A stretch of DNA of 5,932 bases from Hyphomicrobiaceae bacterium (GCA_020442225.1 JAGRKR010000128.1:1-5932), one strand, 5' to 3'; numbered from the stretch's first letter, positions 1-5,416 are shown. Notes: a model not told the origin generated them from the letters alone. Made by a program: numbers and translations.

Positions 1-308
1 CAGATGGCGATCTGGTGGAGCAGCGCCTGCAACTCGTCGACGGTGACACCGTTGCGCAGTGCGCCCTTCAGATGCAATTCCCACTCGGTCATGCGGTTGA
101 GCGAAGCGAGCATCGCGAGATTGAGCATGGACCGGGTCTTGGCCGGCAGCCGCTCGTCGCCCCACACGAGGCCCCAGCAATACTCGTTCAGGATGTCCTG
201 AAACGGCTTGTTGAACTCACCGGCCGCGGCGAGCGACTTCTCGACGTACTCGTCGCCGAGCGTCGCCTTGCGTTTGGCCAGTCCCTTTTCGTAGAGCGCG
301 CGATCCAT
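1..308 (-). CDS. Carboxymuconolactone decarboxylase (CMD/PcaC-like) family protein, C-terminus cut by window edge
   Basis: The reading frame starts at an ATG (308-306) and stays open for 102 codons to the window edge, so roughly the last 25 residues of a family member of about 125-135 aa are missing. The protein begins MDRALYEKGLAKRKATLGDE and carries the family's central helices: EYCWGLVWGDERLPAKTRSM (about 42-61), then LNLAMLASLNR and EWELHLKGALRNGV (75-88), with the conserved Glu and His79. Only one Cys (Cys44) is visible, so there is no AhpD-type CxxC redox pair in this part. Gamma-CMD enzymes such as PcaC decarboxylate 4-carboxymuconolactone in the protocatechuate branch of the beta-ketoadipate pathway, in the cytoplasm. 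Many relatives have other or unknown roles, so the exact reaction is open and I give no symbol. A good ribosome site, GGAGAGG, lies about 5 nt upstream. No other pca genes are in view; the neighbour is a divergent MFS transporter. Confidence 0.88.
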   Translation of the reverse strand, partial: MDRALYEKGLAKRKATLGDEYVEKSLAAAGEFNKPFQDILNEYCWGLVWGDERLPAKTRSMLNLAMLASLNRMTEWELHLKGALRNGVTVDELQALLHQIAI

Positions 309-310
309 AG

Positions 311-320
311 GGTCCTCTCC
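311..320 (-). promoter_or_regulatory. Ribosome binding site of the CMD-family gene
   Basis: On the minus strand GGAGAGGACC precedes the ATG at 308 by a few bases. It is a near-perfect Shine-Dalgarno sequence and fixes the start, even though the gene is cut at its other end. Confidence 0.7.
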
Positions 321-360
321 TGTCGTGCTTGTGCCAACCACGGCGCGGCGGGTGCTCAGT

Positions 361-383
361 TCTGGCCGCGCCGGATGGCCAGA
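361..383. promoter_or_regulatory. Inverted repeat, candidate operator between CMD gene and MFS gene
   Basis: TCTGGCC (361-367) and GGCCAGA (377-383) are exact reverse complements separated by 9 bases. The element lies 53-75 bases upstream of the CMD start and about 150 bases upstream of the MFS start, where an operator or a leader hairpin for the CMD gene would be expected. No regulator gene is in view, so its use as an operator is inference. Confidence 0.3.
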
Positions 384-449
384 GGATAGGCAGGGCGAGC
401 CTCGGACCGCACGTCTTTTCGTCGGGCGATGAGACCAATTGCCCCGCCT

Positions 450-461
450 CGATCGCGATCG
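450..461. repeat. 12-bp perfect palindrome in the MFS upstream region
   Basis: CGATCGCGATCG is its own reverse complement. It lies 75-86 bases upstream of the MFS start, where it could be a regulator site. It is built from GATC/CGATCG units that are common in GC-rich genomes, so chance is a real alternative. Confidence 0.3.
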
Positions 462-535
462 TTCCGCCCCGAGCTGCAACTCGACTATTGTCGGCGCGAA
501 TTCTCCAGGACCGTTCCGCCGAAAGACCCGCCTGA

Positions 536-1750
536 ATGAGCATCGCCGCCACCGACGACTCGAGACAACGTCGCAACGTCTTCCTGCTGGCCATGTGCCA
601 GGCGCTGTTCATGTCGATCCAGGCCATGTCGACGGCAACGACTCCGCTTGCCGGCTATGCGCTGCTCGGCACGGACAAGTCGCTTGCGACGCTGCCGCTC
701 TTCCTCATGCACGCGGGAATCATGGTGACGACCATCCCGGCGTCGCTGCTGATGAGCCGTATCGGGCGGCGCGGCGGTTTCTCGATCGGGGCGATCCTCG
801 GAATCGCCTCGGGCCTCGTATCGACCTATGCGATCTACTCGCGAAGCTTCCCGCTGCTGTCGGTCGGCGCCTTCCTGCAGGGCTCGGCGGCGGCGTTCGC
901 TTGGTATTACCGGTTCGCGGCGACGGATTCAGCGGCACCGGCTTTCCGTGCCAAGGCCATTTCGCTGGTGATGGCGGGCGGCGTGCTGGCCGGGCTGTTC
1001 GGTCCCGAGGTTGCGAAGTGGGCCGTCAACTGGCTGTCGCCGGTGACCTTCGCCGGCGTCTACGTCGTGGTGGCGATGTTCTCGCTGGTCGTGCTGATGA
1101 TCGTCCAGGCCCTCTCGATTCCGCGGCTGACGACGGCCGAACGGGGCAGCGGGGGGCGTCCGCTGTCGGTCATCGCACGCCAGCCGCGCTTCGTGGTGGC
1201 GCTCATCTCGTCCATGTTCGGGTACGGGGTCATGACGCTGGTCATGTCGGCGACGCCCCTGGCGATGCTCGACTGCGGCTTTCGCTTCAACGACAGCGCA
1301 ACCGTCATCCAGGCGCACATCGTGGCGATGTTCCTGCCGGCGTTCTTCACGGGCGCGCTCATCAATCGGTTCGGCGTGCTCAACATCATCATCGCCGGCG
1401 CCGTCATTCAGACGGGGTGCGCAATCATCAACCTTGCCGGCATCGGCTTCATGAACTTCCTCATCGCCAATATTCTCGTCGGCCTCGGCTGGAACTTCAC
1501 CTACGTCGGCGGCTCGACGCTGCTGACCTCGACCTACGAGCCGGCAGAGCGCGCCAAGACGCAGGCGGCGCATGACTTCACGGTGTATGCGACGACGGCG
1601 ACCGCGGCGGCCGTGGCCGGCCTGTTGCAGCAGCGTGCCGGCTGGCAGCTCGTCAATATTGCGACGATCCCGCTCATGGTGATGGTCTGTACCGCCGCAG
1701 TGTGGCTGGCCCTGCACCTGAAGCAGGAGGCACGGCGGGCGGCGCAGTAG
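536..1750 (+). CDS. Major facilitator superfamily (MFS) transporter, substrate unknown
   Basis: The product is a 404-residue integral inner-membrane protein with 12 probable transmembrane helices, at about 15-40, 49-73, 81-100, 105-125, 138-158, 168-193, 218-240, 257-277, 281-300, 303-328, 350-366 and 370-393. A basic loop, SRIGRRGGF (74-82), sits between helices 2 and 3 where MFS motif A belongs, although the usual Asp is Ser. A longer polar central loop (194-217) divides the two six-helix halves. The segment GWNFTYVGGSTLLTSTY (318-334) followed by PAERAKTQAAHDF recalls a common uncharacterised proteobacterial MFS group. The start is the first possible one, because an in-frame TGA (533-535) directly precedes the ATG. 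The Shine-Dalgarno is weak (GAAAGA, about 9 nt upstream). It diverges from the CMD-family gene, so transport of a related aromatic or organic acid is possible but unproven. Its stop codon is 5 bp from that of hisA. Confidence 0.9.
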   Translation: MSIAATDDSRQRRNVFLLAMCQALFMSIQAMSTATTPLAGYALLGTDKSLATLPLFLMHAGIMVTTIPASLLMSRIGRRGGFSIGAILGIASGLVSTYAIYSRSFPLLSVGAFLQGSAAAFAWYYRFAATDSAAPAFRAKAISLVMAGGVLAGLFGPEVAKWAVNWLSPVTFAGVYVVVAMFSLVVLMIVQALSIPRLTTAERGSGGRPLSVIARQPRFVVALISSMFGYGVMTLVMSATPLAMLDCGFRFNDSATVIQAHIVAMFLPAFFTGALINRFGVLNIIIAGAVIQTGCAIINLAGIGFMNFLIANILVGLGWNFTYVGGSTLLTSTYEPAERAKTQAAHDFTVYATTATAAAVAGLLQQRAGWQLVNIATIPLMVMVCTAAVWLALHLKQEARRAAQ

Positions 1751-1755
1751 TCCGT

Positions 1756-2484
1756 TCAGGCGGCTGCGAGCAATTCGAGCGCCTTGGCCACGTCGAGCCG
1801 GCCGTCGTAGAGCGCGCGGCCCGAGATGGCGCCTTCCAGCATGGAGTATTCCGGTTTCGCCAGAGCCTCGATGTCGGCCATCGAAGCGAGGCCTCCCGAG
1901 GCGATCACGGGGATCGAGATCTGGCGCGCCAGGGCCGCGGTCGCCTCGAGGTTGAGGCCCTTCAGAATGCCGTCCCGGCCGATGTCGGTGAAGATGATGG
2001 CGGCGACGCCCGCATCTTCGAAGCGCCGGGCGAGGTCGAGCGCCGTCATGCGGGAGCTTTCGGCCCAGCCTTCCACGGCAACGAAGCCGTCACGCGCATC
2101 GATGCCGACGGCGATGCGGCCGGGATGACGCTTGCAGGCCTCGCGCACCAGCGCGGGGTCGCGGACTGCGACTGTGCCGAGGATGACCCTGTGAACCCCC
2201 TTGTCGAGCCACGCATCGATGGTCGCCATGTCGCGGATGCCGCCGCCGAGCTGGCAGGGCATGGTGATGGCGGCGATGATAGCCTCGACAGCGCCAGCAT
2301 TGACGGGGCGTCCGGCGAAGGCGCCGTTGAGATCGACGATATGCAGGTAGCGGAAGCCCTGGGCCTCGAAGTGCGCGGCCTGGGCAGCGGGATCGTCGTT
2401 GAAGACGGTGGCGCGGCTCATGTCACCGAGCTCGAGGCGCACGCACTTGCCGTCTTTGAGGTCGATTGCAGGGAACAGGATCAT
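1756..2484 (-). CDS. hisA: 1-(5-phosphoribosyl)-5-[(5-phosphoribosylamino)methylideneamino]imidazole-4-carboxamide isomerase (HisA)
   Basis: HisA is the cytoplasmic TIM-barrel isomerase of histidine synthesis that converts ProFAR to PRFAR by an Amadori rearrangement, the step before HisF/HisH. The 242-residue protein matches the usual length of about 245. It opens with [17 protein letters not shown], placing catalytic Asp8 at the end of strand 1; the second catalytic Asp is Asp129 in VGIDARDG. Phosphate-binding and barrel motifs follow: CQLGGGIR (77-84), VILGT (100-104), TDIGRDG (166-172), ASGG (195-198) and [13 protein letters not shown] near the end. I start at the ATG at 2484 because HisA begins with this strand; the frame stays open to an upstream ATG at 2553, but those 23 residues are low-complexity and unlike the family. 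No strong Shine-Dalgarno is seen. No other his gene adjoins it: downstream is the convergent MFS gene, upstream a divergent small gene. Confidence 0.97.
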   Translation of the reverse strand: MILFPAIDLKDGKCVRLELGDMSRATVFNDDPAAQAAHFEAQGFRYLHIVDLNGAFAGRPVNAGAVEAIIAAITMPCQLGGGIRDMATIDAWLDKGVHRVILGTVAVRDPALVREACKRHPGRIAVGIDARDGFVAVEGWAESSRMTALDLARRFEDAGVAAIIFTDIGRDGILKGLNLEATAALARQISIPVIASGGLASMADIEALAKPEYSMLEGAISGRALYDGRLDVAKALELLAAA

Positions 2485-2558
2485 CTCGGCTGGACTCGGC
2501 GGCTCTTGGCGGGGTGAAGGTGGCCGTTGCGTCCGGCATGGTGCGCACGGCAAGCGGC

Positions 2559-2587
2559 ATTTGCGACGATGCGAGAGGCGGGGTCAA
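2559..2587 (-). promoter_or_regulatory. Possible hisA promoter
   Basis: On the minus strand TTGACC (2587-2582, 5 of 6 to the -35 consensus) is followed after 17 bases by GCAAAT (2564-2559, 3 of 6 to TATAAT). This would start transcription near 2552, leaving a leader of about 68 nt. The -10 match is poor, so this is only a candidate. It fits hisA being transcribed on its own here. Confidence 0.25.
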
Positions 2588-2627
2588 GCCCGTGGCGAGG
2601 GGCGGCGGCCTTCATGGCACCGCATTT

Positions 2628-2643
2628 GTTCTCTATTTGGTTC
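2628..2643 (+). promoter_or_regulatory. SOS-box-like direct repeat GTTC-N8-GTTC
   Basis: GTTC (2628-2631) and GTTC (2640-2643) are separated by the eight bases TCTATTTG. The established LexA site of Alphaproteobacteria is GTTC-N7-GTTC with an A/T-rich centre, so this is one base too long but otherwise closely similar. It lies 40-55 bases upstream of the small gene at 2683. A second half of opposite orientation, GAACC (2658-2662), forms an inverted repeat with GGTTC (2639-2643). Whether LexA binds is unknown. Confidence 0.3.
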
Positions 2644-2682
2644 ACGTCTGGCGTAACGAACCGCAGTCGGCAGAGCATGGCC

Positions 2683-2979
2683 ATGAGCGAAGATGCAAGA
2701 CCGTCGGGTCGCATAACGGCCGAGGATGCGATCCAGCTTTGGATTGCGCGGGCGGCACGCGTGCGCATACGCGAGCTCACCGAACGCTATGGGGTCGACG
2801 CACGCCGGCTCTACGAGGTCTGGCGCGAGGACCGCTTCGCCGGGGCCCGGGCGGAGGCGATCGCCCGCCTCGAGCGGGAGGGCTCACCGCTCGCGCAGAG
2901 CGTGCGGCTGCTCCCGCACGTCTCTCTGCCGCGAGGCTGCGAGGAGGGCCAGATGGAGTTGTTCTCGGGCGCATCGTAA
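2683..2979 (+). CDS. Small unrecognised protein with HTH-like segment and C-terminal clamp-type motif
   Basis: I do not recognise this family. The 98-residue product (MSEDARPSGR...) has a basic, helix-rich middle: residues 27-52, RIRELTERYGVDARRLYEVW plus flanks, have the spacing of a helix-turn-helix, with Gly37-Val38 at the turn and hydrophobic Leu32, Leu43 and Val46, so DNA binding is plausible. A second likely helix (56-67) follows. Near the C-terminus QMELF (90-94) matches the bacterial sliding-clamp-binding pentapeptide pattern QLxLF. There is no signal peptide or membrane segment, so it should be cytoplasmic. I chose the ATG at 2683 because AGAG lies 7 nt upstream; the ATG at 2677 (100 aa) is nearly as good. 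The frame is open back to 2527, but those codons look non-coding. Codon use resembles the neighbours. It diverges from hisA and converges on the amidase gene. Coding status is likely, function unknown. Confidence 0.65.
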   Translation: MSEDARPSGRITAEDAIQLWIARAARVRIRELTERYGVDARRLYEVWREDRFAGARAEAIARLEREGSPLAQSVRLLPHVSLPRGCEEGQMELFSGAS

Positions 2980-2980
2980 A

Positions 2981-3013
2981 CGGCGAGACGCCGGTCAGGG
3001 GCGCCGCAGCCCC
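2981..3013. terminator. Two adjacent GC hairpins in the convergent gap, possible weak bidirectional terminator
   Basis: Directly after the small gene's stop, CGGCG-AGA-CGCCG (2981-2993) forms a 5-bp stem. Next comes GGGGC (2998-3002) with GCCCC (3009-3013), a second 5-bp stem with a 6-base loop. No T-run follows on either strand, so these are not classical intrinsic terminators. They fill nearly all of the 39 bp between the two convergent stop codons. Confidence 0.35.
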
Positions 3014-3018
3014 GCGCG

Positions 3019-4335
3019 TCAGGTCTCCTCGGCCAGGGCGCGCTCGACCCATGCCGCTGCCGCCAGCAGGGCCAGATCCTTGCCGGGCCGGGCAGCAAGC
3101 TGCAGCCCGAGCGGCAGCCCGGACGGTCCCGCGCCGATCGGGAGCGTGATCGTGGGGAGACCAAGCAGCGTCCAGGCGCGCGAGAAGACCGGATTCCCCG
3201 TCCCTTCAGTGAACAGCGGCGCCTCGCCGGGTGCGCTCGGGGACACCAGGATATCGGCATCGGCGAACATCTCGTCGAGCCGATCCGCAGCCTCGGCGGC
3301 CTGCTGGCGCGCCTTGTCGTAGGCGGCCGGCGACATGGCTTCCCCCTCGGCGATGACACTCTGCATCTGGCCGCTGAGCCGTCGCCAGTGATGCTGACGC
3401 TCGAAAGCGTATTCGCGGGCGATCTCGTAGGTCATGATCTGAGACTGCACTGCCGCGAGGCGCTGGAATGCTGCGGGCGCGGCGCGCTTGGCGACCTTGG
3501 CGCCACGGCGGGCCAGACTGTTGCAGGTCCCCTCGATGGCCGCCAGCATGTAGGGCGTGGCCGTCGCCCAGTCGATGGTGGTGGCGAGCGCGATGCCCGG
3601 CGGTCGCCGCGCCGGATCAATGTCCATCCAGTCGAGCCGTGCCGTGACGACCCCGGCCATGAGCCCTGCGTCGGCGACGGTGCCGGCGAGGACCCCGCCC
3701 GTATCGAGCGCGTTCGAGAGAGCCTTGCAGCCGGCGAGGCTGATGAGTCCGCGCGTCGGCTTGAAGCCGACGACGCCGCAATAGGCGGCCGGCCGGATGA
3801 CAGAGGCCGCCGTCTGCGTTCCGGTGGCCAGCGGCACCATGCCCGAGGCGACGGCGGCCGCGGAGCCTGACGACGAGCCACCCGGCGAGCGCTTCGGGTC
3901 GAGGGGGTGGCGGGTCTTGCCGGGCTTCCAGAACGCGAACTCTGTCGAGACCGTCTTGCCGACGACGATGGCGCCGGCAGCCCTGAGGCGGGCGACCATT
4001 GCCGCGTCCGCCGCCGGTCGATTGCCCGCATAGATCGGACTGCCGTAGCCGGTCGGGAAGTCGACCGTGTCGTACATATCCTTGATGGCGACCGGCACGC
4101 CGTGCAGCGGGCCGCGAGCCTTGGCGGGCAGGCGCGCGAGGCGCGCCGCCTCCTTGCCGACGGCTGTCCAGTCGAGGGCGATGAAGGCGCCGATCTTGCC
4201 GTCGAGCGCCTCGATGCGGGCCCGCGCCGCCGCGACGGTCTCGACCGGGGAGAGCCGCCCGGAGCGTGTCGCCGCGGCCAGCTCCGTGGCTGTCGGCAGC
4301 GGATCTGCGATCGTTCTGGCCGATGTCCTAGGCAA
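3019..4335 (-). CDS. Amidase signature (AS) family amidohydrolase
   Basis: AS enzymes hydrolyse amides by a Ser-cis-Ser-Lys triad in the cytoplasm. Numbering from the upstream ATG at 4350 (443 aa), the Lys is K90 in HGVPVAIKDMYDT, the cis-Ser is S159 in SPGGSSSGSAAAVASG, and the nucleophile is S183 in TQTAASVIRPAAYCG, 24 residues after S159 as in FAAH. GVVGFKPTRG (192-201) and the late SPSAPGEAP and LGLPTITLPIG blocks are also typical. Gly usually precedes the nucleophile; here it is Ala. The substrate cannot be read: relatives include general amidases, and GatA-like function is unlikely without gatB or gatC. I prefer the TTG at 4335 (438 aa), because GGAGGA (4348-4343) lies 7 nt before it; the ATG at 4350 has no Shine-Dalgarno of its own. 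Either start overlaps the end of the upstream SDR gene, so the two are probably co-transcribed and translationally coupled. Confidence 0.93.
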   Translation of the reverse strand: MPRTSARTIADPLPTATELAAATRSGRLSPVETVAAARARIEALDGKIGAFIALDWTAVGKEAARLARLPAKARGPLHGVPVAIKDMYDTVDFPTGYGSPIYAGNRPAADAAMVARLRAAGAIVVGKTVSTEFAFWKPGKTRHPLDPKRSPGGSSSGSAAAVASGMVPLATGTQTAASVIRPAAYCGVVGFKPTRGLISLAGCKALSNALDTGGVLAGTVADAGLMAGVVTARLDWMDIDPARRPPGIALATTIDWATATPYMLAAIEGTCNSLARRGAKVAKRAAPAAFQRLAAVQSQIMTYEIAREYAFERQHHWRRLSGQMQSVIAEGEAMSPAAYDKARQQAAEAADRLDEMFADADILVSPSAPGEAPLFTEGTGNPVFSRAWTLLGLPTITLPIGAGPSGLPLGLQLAARPGKDLALLAAAAWVERALAEET

Positions 4336-5080
4336 GGGTGCGTCCTCCATCCACGTAGATGGTCTGGCCGGTGATGTAGCTGCCGCCCGGCGCCAGGAGC
4401 AGGACGACGGTCGCGAGCAGGTCCTCGGCCGTGCCCACGCGCCCCATCGGGATGACCGAGAGCATGGCCGCGGCCGTCTTGGGGTCGGACAGCATGCCCT
4501 TGCTCATCGGGGTTTCGATGACCGCCGGCCCGACGGCGTTGACGTTGATGCCGTCGGAAGCCCATTCGCGCCCGAGCACGCGGACCAACTGCGAGAGCGC
4601 CGCTTTCGACGGCGAGTAGGCGGCATAGTTGACGTTGGAGACGTAACTCGACACCGAGGCGAGATGCACGATACGGCCGCCGCGGCCCTTCATGACGCGT
4701 GCGGCGGCCCGTGACAGCAGGAAAGCGCCGGTCACGTTGATGTCGAGGCTCGCCCGAAGCTGCTCGACCGGCAGCTCGGTGGCCGGCGCGATGCGCAGGA
4801 TGCCGACCGTATTGACGACGCCGTCGACTTGGCCGTGGCGGGCAACCGCGGCATCGATCAGGGCGTTGGCTTCGTCCTCGCGGGTGACGTCGGTCTTGAC
4901 GGCGAGGGCGTCGGGGCCAAGCGCGCGGGCTTGGCTTTCCAGCTCTGGACCTTCGAGGCGGTCTAGCACCAGCCGTGCGCCGCGGCCGGCGAGGCCCGAC
5001 GACAGCGAGCGACCTAGGCCGCTGGCAGCGCCGGCCACGACGATGACCTTGCCGCCGATGTCGAAAAGGGGATCTGTCAT
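4328..5080 (-). CDS. Classical short-chain dehydrogenase/reductase (SDR) family oxidoreductase
   Basis: A 250-residue Rossmann-fold oxidoreductase of the usual classical SDR length. The cofactor loop is VAGAASGLG (15-23), equivalent to TGxxxGxG but with Ala for Thr. Asp40 at the end of strand 2, in LVLDR, points to NAD(H) rather than NADP(H). The NNAG motif reads NTVG (90-93). The catalytic tetrad is Asn115 (DINVTG), Ser142 (HLASVSS), Tyr155 and Lys159 (YSPSK). GPAVIETPM (184-192) and the C-terminal [13 protein letters not shown] are typical of the FabG/gluconate dehydrogenase-like group. It oxidises an alcohol or reduces a ketone; the substrate is unknown, and fatty-acid synthesis is not suggested by the neighbours. 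The start at 5080 has AGGAAGG 4 nt upstream (AGGA at 7 nt). It is the first gene of a likely two-gene operon with the amidase, and it diverges from rplU. Confidence 0.94.
   Translation of the reverse strand: MTDPLFDIGGKVIVVAGAASGLGRSLSSGLAGRGARLVLDRLEGPELESQARALGPDALAVKTDVTREDEANALIDAAVARHGQVDGVVNTVGILRIAPATELPVEQLRASLDINVTGAFLLSRAAARVMKGRGGRIVHLASVSSYVSNVNYAAYSPSKAALSQLVRVLGREWASDGINVNAVGPAVIETPMSKGMLSDPKTAAAMLSVIPMGRVGTAEDLLATVVLLLAPGGSYITGQTIYVDGGRTLA
4343..4348 (-). promoter_or_regulatory. Shine-Dalgarno inside the SDR 3' end, deciding the amidase start
   Basis: GGAGGA on the minus strand lies within the SDR's VDGGR codons, 7 nt before TTG (4335-4333). It overlaps the ATG at 4350 and cannot serve it. 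This favours a TTG start whose first codons overlap the SDR stop (TAG, 4330-4328) by 8 bases. Confidence 0.55.
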
Positions 5081-5117
5081 GAGACCTTCCTGCTGAACGC
5101 CGCTTACAGTGACGGGA

Positions 5118-5129
5118 GGCCGTACGGCC
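5118..5129. repeat. 12-bp perfect palindrome in the SDR leader
   Basis: GGCCGTACGGCC equals its own reverse complement. An 8-bp palindrome, CCGGCCGG (5133-5140), follows closely. Both lie between the predicted SDR transcription start (near 5142) and the SDR ribosome site, so a protein bound here could block transcription, or the RNA could fold. Use as an operator is inference. Confidence 0.35.
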
Positions 5130-5148
5130 GTGCCGGCCGGCGGTGGCT

Positions 5149-5177
5149 ACTACACACCCGGGAGCACGCCTTGCCAA
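5149..5177 (-). promoter_or_regulatory. Candidate sigma-70-type promoter of the SDR-amidase operon
   Basis: On the minus strand TTGGCA (5177-5172, 5 of 6) and TGTAGT (5154-5149, 4 of 6) are separated by exactly 17 bases. Transcription would start near 5142, giving a leader of about 62 nt before the SDR ATG. Confidence 0.4.
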
Positions 5178-5180
5178 GGC

Positions 5181-5205
5181 CGGGGCCGGGTCCCGCCCTG
5201 TTTTT
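5181..5205 (+). terminator. Rho-independent terminator facing rplU, upstream of its promoter
   Basis: The RNA can fold as C5181-G5200, G5182-U5199, G5183-C5198, G5184-C5197, G5185-C5196, bulge at C5186, then C5187-G5195, G5188-C5194, G5189-C5193 with loop GUC. TTTTT (5201-5205) follows at once. No plus-strand gene ends here, since the gene on the left is on the other strand. It probably stops stray or antisense transcription from entering rplU. Confidence 0.5.
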
Positions 5206-5230
5206 CTGGCGTTTTCGGGCGCTGCCGCCA

Positions 5231-5259
5231 TTGACAAGCGACCCCGGCTCGATGATAGT
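5231..5259 (+). promoter_or_regulatory. Candidate promoter of rplU-rpmA
   Basis: TTGACA (5231-5236) is a perfect -35 hexamer. GATAGT (5254-5259) follows after exactly 17 bases and matches TATAAT at 4 of 6. The expected start is near 5266, about 170 nt before the rplU ATG, immediately before the hairpin at 5269. It is the best promoter match in the region, and I found no competing one downstream. Confidence 0.5.
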
Positions 5260-5268
5260 CCCGCCAAT

Positions 5269-5300
5269 CACGGATGGCACCCGCCAGGTCCGTGTTTTTT
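5269..5300 (+). terminator. Terminator-like hairpin at the start of the rplU leader, possible attenuator
   Basis: CACGGA (5269-5274) pairs with TCCGTG (5289-5294), and TGGC (5275-5278) pairs with GCCA (5283-5286) around the loop ACCC, leaving a two-G bulge (5287-5288). Six Ts (5295-5300) follow directly. The 10-bp stem plus T-run is a textbook intrinsic terminator. Because the best promoter starts transcription at about 5266, it would act within the first 35 nt of the rplU transcript. It may be an attenuator, a 5' protective hairpin, or the terminator of an upstream transcript if the true promoter lies further downstream. Confidence 0.6.
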
Positions 5301-5402
5301 GCGCTGCCCGAGGCTCCAGAACCGTCGGCGATTGCCGCGCAGGGGTTTTTTGCCCTTTGCCGGTGCCGCTTTGGTCGCAAGTCCGTCTGCACTCCGCGGA
5401 CG

Positions 5403-5416
5403 GCGCCACAGGGCGC
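5403..5416 (+). promoter_or_regulatory. Leader hairpin just upstream of the rplU ribosome binding site
   Basis: GCGCC (5403-5407) and GGCGC (5412-5416) form a 5-bp stem with loop ACAG, 7 nt before the Shine-Dalgarno GAAGGGA (5424-5430). It could influence translation or be the binding site for a ribosomal protein. No comparison with known leaders was possible. Confidence 0.3.

Noticed and set aside
476..491. MFS promoter with -10 TATTGT at 486-491
   Set aside because: The -10 matches 4 of 6, but no acceptable -35 box lies 16-18 bases upstream.
439..1575. Plus-strand open frame of 378 codons over the MFS gene
   Set aside because: Shadow frame: Arg/Gly/His-rich with no hydrophobic pattern, whereas the frame from 536 encodes a clear 12-TM protein.
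929..1717. Minus-strand open frame antisense to the MFS gene
   Set aside because: Arg/His/Asp-rich antisense shadow without recognisable motifs.
1702..2517. Plus-strand open frame antisense to hisA
   Set aside because: hisA on the minus strand has both catalytic Asp residues and full length; the antisense frame is low-complexity.
2485..2553. N-terminal extension of HisA to the ATG at 2553
   Set aside because: The 23 extra residues are Pro/Arg/Cys-rich and precede the universal HisA first strand, so the start at 2484 is used.
3432..5267. Very long minus-strand open frame of 611 codons
   Set aside because: It runs across both the SDR and amidase genes in another frame. The product is Arg/Pro/Ser-rich, as expected for a shadow frame in GC-rich DNA, while the two overlapping genes have complete family motifs.
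5326..5360. Third possible terminator at the TTTTTT tract 5346-5351
   Set aside because: Only a 4-bp CGGC/GCCG stem precedes it, with 8 unpaired bases before the Ts; an AGGG/CCCT pairing puts the Ts in the loop. Neither is a proper terminator.
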